DNA of 64,000 nt from assembly GCF_008281175.1 (NCBI RefSeq), contig NZ_CP036524.1, positions 558,001 through 622,000 of the forward strand, given 5' to 3'. The notes under the pieces were generated by a model. It saw only the letters and a list, made by a program, of their open reading frames with translations, had not been told where the DNA came from and did no database searches. Below, in pieces: positions 55,192-63,133 of this stretch (position 1 is its first letter; every line of letters begins with the position of its first letter). This DNA comes from [Clostridium] hylemonae DSM 15053. GTDB lineage: Bacteria; Bacillota; Clostridia; Lachnospirales; Lachnospiraceae. A program made the translations under genes and the position numbers.

Positions 55192-56697
55192 TTATAGATG
55201 TAAAGTGGCTTTTACCAGCTCTTCGTGTGACAGCGCCGAGAGTTCCTTTACCTTCGCAAAGTCGAGCCCCATTGCTTCTGTCAGGCGTCTGCCGTAATCC
55301 TCATCTGCCAGACAGCAGTGCGCTGCATGGCGGTATTTGACATTGTCAGTCACCGGCGCGATATTGCGCGCTGTATTTTCTATCAATAATGTCTTTTTTT
55401 CTTCGCTCATAAGGCGGTACAGCTCTCCTCCGGCCCGGAAACAGTCGTCCGTGGGATCGTCCTTCGGGTCAAATGCGTAGAGGGCGCCGGACAGGTCGAG
55501 CGGCGGCTCCATCACATCAGGCTGCGCGGCCCAGTCCCCGGCGCTGTTAGGTGAATAGGCCGGCGCGCCGCCATAATTGCCGTCTGTGCGCATAAATCCG
55601 TCGCGGTGATAGTCGTGTACTTCACATTTTGCCTGGTTTACAGGGATATGGTTGTAATTGACGCCAAGGCGGTAGCGCTGTGCATCACCGTATACAAACA
55701 GGCGGCCCTGCAGGAACTTGTCCGGGGAAAATCCGATGCCGGGTACGACATGGGCCGGCGTAAAGGCAGCCTGCTCCACCTCTGCAAAATAATTTTCCGG
55801 GTTGCGGTTCAATTCCAGTACGCCTACCTCATGGAGCGGATACTCTTTGTGGCGCCAGATTTTTGTTATGTCAAAAGGATTTTCGTAATGATGTTTGGCC
55901 TGTTCTTCTGTCATGATCTGGACATACATTGTCCAGCGGGGATACTCACCTTTTTCAATGGACTCAAACAGGTCTCTCCCGTGGCTCTCCCGGTCTGCGG
56001 CTACTGTTTCAGCTGCCTCCTCATCCGTCAGATTTTTGATGCCCTGCTCAGTACGGAAATGGAACTTGCACCAGACGCGTTCATTGGCGGCGTTGTAGAA
56101 ACTGAACGTATGCTCGCCGTAAAAGTGCATATGCCGGAAGGTGGCGGGAATTCCGCGGTCGGACATGACGATAGTCGTCTGGTGGAAGGTTTCCGGAAGC
56201 AGCGTCCAGAAATCCCAGTTGTTCTGCGCGGAGCGCATGCCTGTGCGCGGGTCGCGCTTGACTGCCCGGTTCAGGTCGGGAAAGTTATGTACGTCCCGCA
56301 GGAAAAAAGTTGGCGTATTATTGCCGACCAGGTCCCAGTTGCCCTCTTCTGTGTAAAACTTACAGGCAACCCCGCGGATATCACGTTCTGCGTCTGCAGC
56401 CCCGCGTTCTCCGGCTACGGTGGAAAAACGGACGAAGACGTCTGTCTTCTTTCCCGGCTCAAATACTTTTGCTTTCGTCCATTTTGTGATATCGTGCGTC
56501 ACCGTAAATGTTCCGTAAGCTCCCCACCCCTTGGCGTGCATCCGCCGTTCCGGGATCACTTCGCGGTCAAAATGCGCAAGCTTTTCAAGAAGCCAGACAT
56601 CCTGCAGCGCAACAGGTCCGCGCGGGCCGGCAGTGAGAGAATTTTCATTTTCCGCGACCGGAGCGCCAACTTCGTTCGTTAATTTCTTGTTTTCCAT
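55192..56697 (-). CDS. katA: Heme catalase
   Basis: A 501-residue monofunctional catalase that dismutates hydrogen peroxide. Catalytic His is in [13 protein letters not shown], the distal Asn in [13 protein letters not shown], and the heme-ligating Tyr in [17 protein letters not shown]. The size fits the small-subunit clade. It has no signal peptide and acts in the cytosol. The start follows AAAGGAGGTATTAC. Its promoter overlaps an inverted repeat of PerR/Fur flavour. Heme catalase is uncommon in strict anaerobes and needs a heme source; no heme biosynthesis genes are in the window. Confidence 0.95.
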   Translation of the reverse strand: MENKKLTNEVGAPVAENENSLTAGPRGPVALQDVWLLEKLAHFDREVIPERRMHAKGWGAYGTFTVTHDITKWTKAKVFEPGKKTDVFVRFSTVAGERGAADAERDIRGVACKFYTEEGNWDLVGNNTPTFFLRDVHNFPDLNRAVKRDPRTGMRSAQNNWDFWTLLPETFHQTTIVMSDRGIPATFRHMHFYGEHTFSFYNAANERVWCKFHFRTEQGIKNLTDEEAAETVAADRESHGRDLFESIEKGEYPRWTMYVQIMTEEQAKHHYENPFDITKIWRHKEYPLHEVGVLELNRNPENYFAEVEQAAFTPAHVVPGIGFSPDKFLQGRLFVYGDAQRYRLGVNYNHIPVNQAKCEVHDYHRDGFMRTDGNYGGAPAYSPNSAGDWAAQPDVMEPPLDLSGALYAFDPKDDPTDDCFRAGGELYRLMSEEKKTLLIENTARNIAPVTDNVKYRHAAHCCLADEDYGRRLTEAMGLDFAKVKELSALSHEELVKATLHL

Positions 56698-56732
56698 GTA
56701 ATACCTCCTTTGTATTTTTTGTTAATTTAAAA

Positions 56733-56782
56733 ACGATAATAGTTACTATAATTATCGTATTCCTTTTGGGGAGAATTGTCAA
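56733..56782 (-). promoter_or_regulatory. katA promoter with overlapping inverted repeat
   Basis: On the - strand, TTGACA (56777-56782) and TACGAT (56754-56759) are 17 bp apart. The inverted repeat ACGATAAT-N10-ATTATCGT (56733-56758) covers the -10 box and start. The ATAAT/ATTAT halves recall PerR boxes, though the spacing differs from the usual 7-1-7. Confidence 0.65.
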
Positions 56783-56929
56783 TCTAATTTGATGATAATA
56801 TATTGTTGTCAGAAAAGAAAAAGAGAGAATAATAGAATAAGGCAGCCATAATAATAAAGAAGCAGAGCGATATTTTTTGACAGTTCTATTTTGGTTGATA
56901 TATAGTAATTGGTAAAGGGAGGGCTTAGT

Positions 56930-57418
56930 ATGGAGAAATTAACGCATTTTGACGAAAACGGGAAGGCTGTGATGGTTGATATTTCTGAAAAACAGGATAC
57001 AGTAAGAGAAGCCACAGCGGCAGGGAAGATCAAAGTAAACGAAGCCGTCTACCGAGCCATAGAGGCAGGAGGCACGGAAAAGGGCGATGTGCTTGGCGTG
57101 GCTGCGACAGCAGGGATAATGGGGGCAAAAAAGACGTCCGATCTTATACCAATGTGCCACATCCTCCCCATATCAAACTGCCGGATCACCTTCGATAAAG
57201 ATCCGGAACAAAAAGAGATACACTGCACATGCACCGTGAAGGTGACCGGAAAAACCGGAGTTGAGATGGAGGCGCTGACCGGAGTGAGCGTGGCGCTGCT
57301 GACCATATATGACATGTGCAAAGCACTGGATAAGACTATGGAAATTGGGGATATCTACCTCAGGAGAAAGACCGGCGGCAAAAGCGGAGAGATAAAAAAC
57401 GAAAAAGGGACACGTTGA
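56930..57418 (+). CDS. moaC: Cyclic pyranopterin monophosphate synthase
   Basis: A 162-residue MoaC that converts the MoaA product to cyclic pyranopterin monophosphate in molybdenum cofactor synthesis. Signature texts are [29 protein letters not shown] and [23 protein letters not shown]; the last two carry the active-site His and Lys/Asp residues. The ATG at 56930 follows GGGAGGGC, so the seven-codon upstream extension is rejected. It stands alone: no other moa, moe or mob genes are in the window. Its stop lies in the left end of a GGGGAC-type repeat. Confidence 0.94.
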   Translation: MEKLTHFDENGKAVMVDISEKQDTVREATAAGKIKVNEAVYRAIEAGGTEKGDVLGVAATAGIMGAKKTSDLIPMCHILPISNCRITFDKDPEQKEIHCTCTVKVTGKTGVEMEALTGVSVALLTIYDMCKALDKTMEIGDIYLRRKTGGKSGEIKNEKGTR

Positions 57419-57492
57419 ATTTAATTGGGGACGGGGGAAAACGAGAAAACCCCCGTCCCCAACCATCGGAAAACCCCCGTCCCCAACCGTCG
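57404..57492. repeat. GGGGAC-type palindromic repeat, copy C (degenerate)
   Basis: The inner hairpin TTGGGGACGGGGG/CCCCCGTCCCCAA (57425-57462) matches the inner module of copies A and B. The right arm is present twice (second copy AAAACCCCCGTCCCCAACC at 57470-57488). The outer part is decayed: GGGACACGTTG at the left overlaps the moaC stop, with no clean partner. Confidence 0.85.
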
Positions 57493-57565
57493 CAAAGCGC
57501 CCTCGGAGGGAGGAATACGTCGAATAAAATCGAAATATCTGAAAAAATATTCGGATGTTGGAAAT

Positions 57566-57619
57566 GTATCCACTATTTATACACAATTTGTGGATTAATA
57601 GCATAATAAATGTGGAAAA
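57566..57619. promoter_or_regulatory. Cluster of DnaA-box-like sequences
   Basis: Four 9-mers near the TTATNCACA consensus occur within 54 bp: GTATCCACT (57566), TTATACACA (57577, exact), TAATCCACA (57589, reverse) and TTTTCCACA (57611, reverse). No dnaA or dnaN gene is nearby. Confidence 0.4.
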
Positions 57620-57672
57620 CTATGGTATTTCCTGGAAATTGCTGATGGCAGTTGAAAAATTTGGCGAAAAAA

Positions 57673-57703
57673 GAAAGACACACCTCCCAGGAGGCTGTGT
57701 CTT
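57673..57703. terminator. Terminator of the flavodoxin/zinc-ribbon pair
   Basis: AAAGACACACCTCC and GGAGGCTGTGTCTT pair with one mismatch across a 2-nt loop, with T-rich ends in both directions. It lies just beyond the flavodoxin stop. Confidence 0.8.
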
Positions 57704-57708
57704 CTTTT

Positions 57709-58236
57709 TCAATTGTCCATTTCGTTCAGTTTCTTCAGACATTTCTGGGTGAACACTTTTGCGTGTTCTATATCCAGGCTGTCCGGATGTGTCAGCGCCT
57801 CGTCAAAGTTGCGGATGTACAGGTTCATCTGTGCTTCGTTTTCCGTATTGCGCATCGCCTCATATTTTTCCCGTACCTTCCGGGGCATTTTCCCCTGGCA
57901 GATGAAGGCTCCGAGGTAGTCGTTATCGCTCTCGATCCATGCGTTTACGCTGCTTTCTATTGCTTTGTAATAATCCGGGGAGTCGCCCATGCCGCATGTG
58001 CCGAATAACGCGATGCTCTTTCCGCCGAGATCGCTTATAAAGTCGCTCACTTCCATACTGCACGTCCCCCGGTTTACCCAGAAGCCGATAAAGTAAACTT
58101 TGGCCTCCGGTATGGATTTATCTGTCGTAATATCGATGAGGTCTTTGGAATTGCCGGGCAGATTGGAAAATATAGCGGCAGCCAATTTTTTCGTGTTGCC
58201 GGACCGGCTTTCATATAGTACGAGGTATTCCAGCAT
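57709..58236 (-). CDS. Flavodoxin family protein (Flavodoxin_3/BilS-like)
   Basis: A 175-residue cytosolic FMN-binding protein. The phosphate loop is LYESRSGNTKKLAAAI, and FWVNRGTCSMEVSDFI and ALFGTCGMGDSPDYYKAI line the flavin site. It belongs to the Flavodoxin_3 group that includes BilS, the partner of bilirubin reductase, but no bilR gene is adjacent, so the electron partner is unknown. The ATG at 58236 follows AAGGAGGGGTG; a longer upstream frame is rejected. The small zinc-ribbon gene lies 26 bp upstream in the same direction. Confidence 0.83.
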   Translation of the reverse strand: MLEYLVLYESRSGNTKKLAAAIFSNLPGNSKDLIDITTDKSIPEAKVYFIGFWVNRGTCSMEVSDFISDLGGKSIALFGTCGMGDSPDYYKAIESSVNAWIESDNDYLGAFICQGKMPRKVREKYEAMRNTENEAQMNLYIRNFDEALTHPDSLDIEHAKVFTQKCLKKLNEMDN

Positions 58237-58262
58237 ATCGATCACCCCTCCTTCGTTATATC

Positions 58263-58658
58263 TTAACTGTTCTTGATAAATGTTGTGCTGCATTTCGGGC
58301 AGCGGACTTCTATTTTCCCCTTCCCTTTCGGTATCCGTATCTTCTGTCTGCATGAAGGGCACTTATAGATATGATACACCTTCCGCTGGGACGCAGAGTT
58401 TTTCTGCCGGGCGAACCAGCTGCGTACCTTGTATGTCTTATTCAGCCACGTCTGGTTTTCTGCGGCTCTCTTATAGACATTCCGGGAAAATATACGGAAA
58501 TAAGAGTAAATGACGCACACCCACGCGAGAACGGAAAATATAAAACTGTCAAACCAGCCGGACAGTATAAGCGCTGCGACACCGAGTATCAAAGTAAATT
58601 TTCCAAATGAATCAATGCCGTATCTGCCGGACATAAAACGGATAAACTTTTCTTTCAA
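58263..58658 (-). CDS. Small membrane protein with C-terminal zinc ribbon
   Basis: A 131-residue protein of unknown role. Two membrane helices (about 18-34 and 38-56) are followed by a basic region and a C-terminal zinc ribbon with CPSC and CPKC knuckles in the cytosol. The start is a TTG with AGGAAGGTG 8-9 nt upstream; no ATG in frame fits. It is probably co-transcribed with the flavodoxin. Proteins of this layout are common in Lachnospiraceae but uncharacterised. Confidence 0.72.
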   Translation of the reverse strand: MKEKFIRFMSGRYGIDSFGKFTLILGVAALILSGWFDSFIFSVLAWVCVIYSYFRIFSRNVYKRAAENQTWLNKTYKVRSWFARQKNSASQRKVYHIYKCPSCRQKIRIPKGKGKIEVRCPKCSTTFIKNS

Positions 58659-58740
58659 ATCAAATCACCTTCCTAATTAAGCATCATACGCTGTCTGGCC
58701 GTAAAGTCAATAAACTCACCATTAAAAATATATAAAATAA

Positions 58741-58769
58741 TTGAGTAGCTGTCTTTAGAATGTTATAAT
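58741..58769 (+). promoter_or_regulatory. Promoter of the cysteine desulfidase/sortase operon
   Basis: TTGAGT and consensus TATAAT are 17 bp apart, ending 29 bp before the ATG. Confidence 0.75.
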
Positions 58770-58798
58770 GAGGCAAAGCGGCAAAAGGAGGAGAAGGC

Positions 58799-60082
58799 AT
58801 GCAGGAACTTACAATACTTATCAGAGAAGATATGAAGCCGGCACTCGGGGTAACGGAACCCGGAGCTATCGCCTTTGCGGTTGCCAGGGCGAGGGAACAT
58901 ACAAAGGGAGAAGTCTGCCGTGTACGGGTGGCGCTGAACTCCGGAATGTACAAAAATGCATTTACGTGCGGCATACCGAACTCCGGCCATTTCGGAAACC
59001 TGTACGCCGCTGCGCTTGGAGCAGTGGCTGCGGACGCGTCACTTGGACTCCAGTCGCTCGAACACATAACAGAAGAAGATGACGCGCGTGCCGCAAAGCT
59101 GGTGGAAGAAGGAAGGGTAGAGGCCGTCCTGGACCACATTGGTTCTGAAATAACGATAGACGCTTCCGTCCTGACCGACCAGGATGAATGTACAGTCCAC
59201 ATCCGGGGAGGCCATACGGATATCACATGCATAGAGAAAAACGGGAACGTGATCTTCAGCGCCGGAGAGACGGATGCGAAAGAACAGACATCCGGTGAGG
59301 AGACGCCTCTTATACACAAGTATACACTCCACGGGATCCTTAAATATGTCAAGTCTGTGAAGGAAGAAGAAATCAGCTTTATAAGGGATGCATTCACGAT
59401 GAACATGGACCTTCTGGAAGAAGGGATCCAGTCGTCGAAGACGAAGATCGTACATCACCTGCTGAAGGAGAATGAAAGCAGGATCATCTCGGACGATGCG
59501 AGGAAGACCGCGCAGCTGCTCTGCAACGGCGCGATCGAGGCCAGAGTGCTCGGACTGGCCCGGCCGGCCATGAGCATAACAGGGAGCGGAGCCCACGGGA
59601 TCATTGCGACCATGCCGCTGTTTGCGTTTTATGAAGTGAATTATGAGGTCGTGGACGACGACATCCTGCTTCGCGCCACCGCTCTGAGTTATCTCATCAC
59701 GATGTACATCAAAGAGTATTCCGGGAAGCTGTCGGCGTTCTGCGGGTGCGGTATAGCCGCGGGCACAGGCATGGCGTGCGGTCTGGCATTTATGAGAAAT
59801 GCATCAGAAGAACAGATCGCAATGGTCATACAGAATATGGCCAGCGGACTGACCGGCATGATCTGCGACGGCGGAAACCAGGGATGCGCCATGAAAGGAA
59901 TCGTGGCCGTTGACGCGGCGTTCCGGGCGGCGGACATGGCGATGGAAAATGTATGCATAGATAACATACACGGGATAAACGGAAAGACACCGGAGGATAC
60001 GATGCGGCATATGGGGCTCATCGCGTCGCCGGGCATGGTGGAGACAGAGAAGACGATCGTAGAGATCATGGAACATAAATAG
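58799..60082 (+). CDS. L-cysteine desulfidase family protein (CdsB/YhaM, UPF0597)
   Basis: A 427-residue member of the serine-dehydratase-alpha-like UPF0597 family. It contains an oxygen-sensitive Fe-S cluster enzyme core: Cys ligands are likely in FCGCGIAAGTGM and ICDGGNQGCAMKGI, with MSITGSGAHGIIATMP as the substrate-binding loop. Family members cleave L-cysteine to pyruvate, ammonia and sulfide without PLP. The N-terminal ALGVTEPGAIAFAVARA is also diagnostic. The ATG follows GGAGGAGAAGG. The srtB gene begins 23 bp downstream, so they share a transcript. Confidence 0.88.
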   Translation: MQELTILIREDMKPALGVTEPGAIAFAVARAREHTKGEVCRVRVALNSGMYKNAFTCGIPNSGHFGNLYAAALGAVAADASLGLQSLEHITEEDDARAAKLVEEGRVEAVLDHIGSEITIDASVLTDQDECTVHIRGGHTDITCIEKNGNVIFSAGETDAKEQTSGEETPLIHKYTLHGILKYVKSVKEEEISFIRDAFTMNMDLLEEGIQSSKTKIVHHLLKENESRIISDDARKTAQLLCNGAIEARVLGLARPAMSITGSGAHGIIATMPLFAFYEVNYEVVDDDILLRATALSYLITMYIKEYSGKLSAFCGCGIAAGTGMACGLAFMRNASEEQIAMVIQNMASGLTGMICDGGNQGCAMKGIVAVDAAFRAADMAMENVCIDNIHGINGKTPEDTMRHMGLIASPGMVETEKTIVEIMEHK

Positions 60083-60105
60083 AAAAGAAACAGGGGAAAT
60101 AACAG

Positions 60106-60906
60106 ATGGGTACTGATAAGAAGAGCACAAAGCACCACAGAGGAAGAAGGAAGAAAAGGGCAAAGAACAGCCTCGTGACGAATATAGTGCTGGCCGTGGC
60201 GGCCGTTGTATTCTGCATCTCAGCCTTCCAGCTCATAAAGATCGTAAAAGGGTACATGGACGGGCGGGGTGAATATAAAGAGATCGCCAGTCTGGCGGTA
60301 AAAAATCCGGATGATAAGGATAAGTTCCGGGTAGATTTTGATGAACTCATGAAACTGAATCCTGACACGATCGGCTGGCTCCGCTTTCATCCGGAGCCGT
60401 CGATCATCAATTATCCGTTAGTGCAGGGCAAAGATAACCAGGAGTATCTGCACAAGACATTCAAGGCAAATGACAATACACTCGGCACGATATTCCTGAA
60501 TGTAGATAACAGAGCCGATTTTGCGGACAAGAATTCCATCATATACGGCCACAGGATGAAAGACGGCTCCATGTTCCGCCATCTGTGGGATTATGAGGAT
60601 GAGTCCTTCTACAGAGAAAATCCGTATTTCTATATATACACCCCGGACAGAAGAGAGATAACGTACCAGATCTTTTCGGTCAGCAAAGTAGGAGATGACT
60701 CCAAAGCGTACATGACTTCCTTTGGTTCGGAAGCTCAGTTTGAAGAAGTTGTTCAGATCATAAAGGAAGCAGGGCTTTACGACACAAAGGTGGATGTAAA
60801 AGGGGAGGATATGATAGTCACCTTGTCCACCTGCACGGCGGAAAGTGATGACAACCGCCTGATCGTCTGCGGCGTAAAGAAAAAGGAAGTAATACTGGAG
60901 GATTGA
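60106..60906 (+). CDS. srtB: Class B sortase
   Basis: A 266-residue membrane-anchored transpeptidase. A basic N-terminus and one helix (about 24-46) are followed by the sortase beta-barrel with the catalytic His in SIIYGHRMKDGSMF, Cys in VTLSTC and Arg in DDNRLIVCG. It attaches surface proteins to the wall. No protein with a clear sorting signal is encoded nearby, so it is probably a housekeeping enzyme acting on substrates elsewhere. It is co-transcribed with the cysteine desulfidase and DUF951 genes. Confidence 0.92.
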   Translation: MGTDKKSTKHHRGRRKKRAKNSLVTNIVLAVAAVVFCISAFQLIKIVKGYMDGRGEYKEIASLAVKNPDDKDKFRVDFDELMKLNPDTIGWLRFHPEPSIINYPLVQGKDNQEYLHKTFKANDNTLGTIFLNVDNRADFADKNSIIYGHRMKDGSMFRHLWDYEDESFYRENPYFYIYTPDRREITYQIFSVSKVGDDSKAYMTSFGSEAQFEEVVQIIKEAGLYDTKVDVKGEDMIVTLSTCTAESDDNRLIVCGVKKKEVILED

Positions 60907-60908
60907 TG

Positions 60909-61097
60909 ATGGATTTTACGTATGAAATAGGAGATATTGTCACGATGAAGAAGAAGCATCCGTGCGGCAGCAGGGAATGGGAGATACTCCGCGTTGGGGC
61001 GGACTTCCGTCTCAAGTGTCTCGGATGCGGACACCAGATCATGATCGCCCGCAAATTAGTGGAAAAAAATACAAAGGATTTAAGGAAAAAAGCTTGA
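60909..61097 (+). CDS. DUF951 family small protein
   Basis: A 62-residue cytosolic protein of the DUF951 family, which is common in Firmicutes and often sits near rpsF or single-strand-binding protein genes. Typical text is YEIGDIVTMKKKHPCGSREW and LKCLGCGHQIMI, with a single CxxC. The function is unknown. The start is ATG 60909 (or 60906), with GGAGG placed in the end of srtB, whose stop is 2 bp upstream. Confidence 0.88.
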   Translation: MDFTYEIGDIVTMKKKHPCGSREWEILRVGADFRLKCLGCGHQIMIARKLVEKNTKDLRKKA

Positions 61098-61190
61098 AAC
61101 AAGCATCATTTTATGCTATCATATTAAATCGTGATACATTAAATGTCCGCACGCATACGGCGGCGGATATCCTTGCTCCCACCAATGAGC
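61094..61190 (+). promoter_or_regulatory. rpsF operon promoter and structured leader
   Basis: TTGAAA (61094) and TATCAT (61117) are 17 bp apart. The leader then holds a GC-rich hairpin starting TCCGC (61146) and ending GCGGA (61166), the kind of place where the S6:S18 autoregulatory RNA is found. I cannot confirm that motif by eye. Confidence 0.55.
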
Positions 61191-61226
61191 GGGGGCCAAA
61201 AGACCAGAAGGAGGTGCGAAGACGAC

Positions 61227-61514
61227 ATGAACAAATATGAATTAGCTGTTGTTGTCAGTGCAAAGATCGAAGATGACGAAAGAGCACAGGTTGTCGAAAA
61301 AGTGAAAGCTTTAGTTGAACGTTTCGGCGGCAGTGTGACAGACGTCGATGAATGGGGTAAGAAGAGATTAGCTTACGAGATTCAGAAGATGAAAGAAGCA
61401 TATTACTATTTCATCCACTTCGAGTCTGCAGCAGAGGTTCCAGGCGAGATCGAACAGAGAATCCGCATAATGGACAACGTGCTCAGATATTTATGCGTGA
61501 AACAAGAGGCATAA
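61227..61514 (+). CDS. rpsF: 30S ribosomal protein S6
   Basis: A 95-residue ribosomal protein that pairs with S18 on the small-subunit platform. It starts MNKYELAVVVSAKIED and contains DEWGKKRLAYEIQKMKEAYYYF, as in all S6 proteins. The ATG follows AAGGAGGTG; the longer upstream frame is not coding. It heads the conserved rpsF-ssb-rpsR operon. Confidence 0.97.
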   Translation: MNKYELAVVVSAKIEDDERAQVVEKVKALVERFGGSVTDVDEWGKKRLAYEIQKMKEAYYYFIHFESAAEVPGEIEQRIRIMDNVLRYLCVKQEA

Positions 61515-61535
61515 GCAGGAAGAAGAGGTATAAAT

Positions 61536-61979
61536 ATGAATAAAGTAATTTTGATGGGACGCTTAACGAGAGACCCGGAAGTAAGGTACTCACAGGGTGA
61601 AAACCCGCTGGCGATCGCGAGATATACGCTGGCTGTTGACCGCAGATTCAAGAGAGACGGAGAGGCTACTGCCGATTTTATCTCATGTGTTGCATTCGGA
61701 AAGCAGGCAGAGCACACTGAAAAGTATTACCGTCAGGGACTTAAGGTTACGATCAGCGGACGTATCCAGACAGGAAGCTATACAAACAAAGACGGCGTCA
61801 AAGTATACACGACAGAGGTTGTTGTGGAGGAGCAGGAATTTGCTGAAAGCAAGGCTGCAAGCGATGCCAACGCAGGAAGTTTCCATCAGGCGGCTCCAGC
61901 ACCGGCACCGGTGTCAGACGCTGGTGACGGCTTCATGAACATTCCGGATGGAATAGATGAAGAATTACCGTTTAATTAA
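61536..61979 (+). CDS. ssb: Single-stranded DNA-binding protein
   Basis: A 147-residue SSB with an OB fold (NKVILMGRLTRDPEVRYSQG, DFISCVAFGKQAEHTEKYY, GSYTNKDGVKVYTTEVVVEE). A short Ala/Pro-rich linker follows, then the acidic tip ending DEELPFN. That tip is close to the DDDIPF-type partner-binding tail. It binds ssDNA as a tetramer in replication and repair. It sits between rpsF and rpsR. Confidence 0.97.
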   Translation: MNKVILMGRLTRDPEVRYSQGENPLAIARYTLAVDRRFKRDGEATADFISCVAFGKQAEHTEKYYRQGLKVTISGRIQTGSYTNKDGVKVYTTEVVVEEQEFAESKAASDANAGSFHQAAPAPAPVSDAGDGFMNIPDGIDEELPFN

Positions 61980-62021
61980 GCGAAAGCAATAGAAAATTCA
62001 TTTTCAGAAAGGAGAATAGCT

Positions 62022-62288
62022 ATGGCTTACGATAAAGGAAATCGTCCGGAAGGCGGCTTCAAAAGAAGAGGCGGCGGACGCAGAAGAAAAAAAGTATGTG
62101 TATTCTGTGGTAAAGAGAATAACGAAATAGATTACAAAGATGTAGCAAAGTTAAGAAAATATATCTCTGAAAGAGGAAAGATCCTTCCAAGAAGAATCAC
62201 AGGAAACTGTGCAAAGCATCAGAGAGCTCTTACGGTTGCTATAAAGAGAGCAAGACATATCGCGATCATGCCATATGTTCAGGAGTAA
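62022..62288 (+). CDS. rpsR: 30S ribosomal protein S18
   Basis: An 88-residue S18 with a basic N-terminal tail. The segment [17 protein letters not shown] retains a CxxC pair (zinc form), and [26 protein letters not shown] is the conserved S18 core. It ends the operon, before a strong terminator. Confidence 0.97.
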   Translation: MAYDKGNRPEGGFKRRGGGRRRKKVCVFCGKENNEIDYKDVAKLRKYISERGKILPRRITGNCAKHQRALTVAIKRARHIAIMPYVQE

Positions 62289-62308
62289 TCAAGAACAGAC
62301 AGTATATG

Positions 62309-62340
62309 ACCTCCGCTGCAGACGCAGCGGAGGTTTTTTG
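62309..62340 (+). terminator. Terminator of rpsF-ssb-rpsR
   Basis: CCTCCGCTGC and GCAGCGGAGG pair perfectly across AGAC, followed by six T. Confidence 0.93.
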
Positions 62341-62441
62341 CGCTTTCTTAAAGTATGAGTACACAACGCTCTGAAAAAGAGTTATAATAACCATATAACA
62401 AAAGGAACCGGAGTCGAGCATAAGGCGAGGAGAGGGTTAGT

Positions 62442-63062
62442 ATGAAGAAGAACACAATTATCACGATCGGGAGACAGTTTGGCAGTGGCGGACACGAAAT
62501 CGGCAACCGGCTGGCAGAGCGCCTGGACATACCGCTCTATGACCGGAACCTGATCCAGATGGCGGCCAAAGAACTGGGCATCAGCCATGAGACGGCAGAG
62601 ACAGTAGATGAGACTATTCTTGGAAAATTCCTGTCGGCGTATGTGGTGAACATGGGCGAGTATACTACGTTCGCCAGCGGAGAGGCCACGGAGCCTTTAA
62701 GCGACCAGGTATACCAGACACAGTCGGACATCATCAGGAGACTGGCAGAGAGAAGCCCGTGCATTATGGTAGGACGCTGCGCGGACCATATCCTGGAACT
62801 TGATTTCAACTGTATCAATGCGTTTATCTATGCGGACAAGGAAGACAGGATGCGCCGCGTCATGAAGATCTATAATCTGAATGAAAAGCAGGCGCAGGAT
62901 AAGATGAAAAAGACAGATAAAGAGCGGAAGCTATATTATGAGGCACATACCGGCCGGACATGGGGCAGTATAGAGTCCCATCAGATGCTGTTCAATGTAA
63001 GCAGGCTCGGGATAGATGATATCGTAGATGTACTGGCAGCCATGTTCCGCGCCAGAAGATAA
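62442..63062 (+). CDS. Cytidylate kinase-like protein
   Basis: A 206-residue P-loop protein of the cytidylate-kinase-like family. The Walker A region is TIGRQFGSGGHEIGNRLAER, followed by LYDRNLIQMAAKELG and CIMVGRCADHILE. It resembles CMK but is a stand-alone, uncharacterised group common in Firmicutes and Bacteroides, so the nucleotide substrate is not certain. It is monocistronic between the rpsR terminator and a convergent GH112 gene. Confidence 0.87.
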   Translation: MKKNTIITIGRQFGSGGHEIGNRLAERLDIPLYDRNLIQMAAKELGISHETAETVDETILGKFLSAYVVNMGEYTTFASGEATEPLSDQVYQTQSDIIRRLAERSPCIMVGRCADHILELDFNCINAFIYADKEDRMRRVMKIYNLNEKQAQDKMKKTDKERKLYYEAHTGRTWGSIESHQMLFNVSRLGIDDIVDVLAAMFRARR

Positions 63063-63081
63063 TTATATAAGCATATAAGCA

Positions 63082-63129
63082 GACACCTGAGGCAGGATGG
63101 CATACAGCCGTACCGCCTCAGGTGTCTTA
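63082..63129. terminator. Bidirectional terminator between the kinase-like and GH112 genes
   Basis: GACACCTGAGGC and GCCTCAGGTGTC form a perfect 12-bp stem with a 21-nt loop between convergent stops. Confidence 0.78.
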
Positions 63130-63133
63130 CTGT

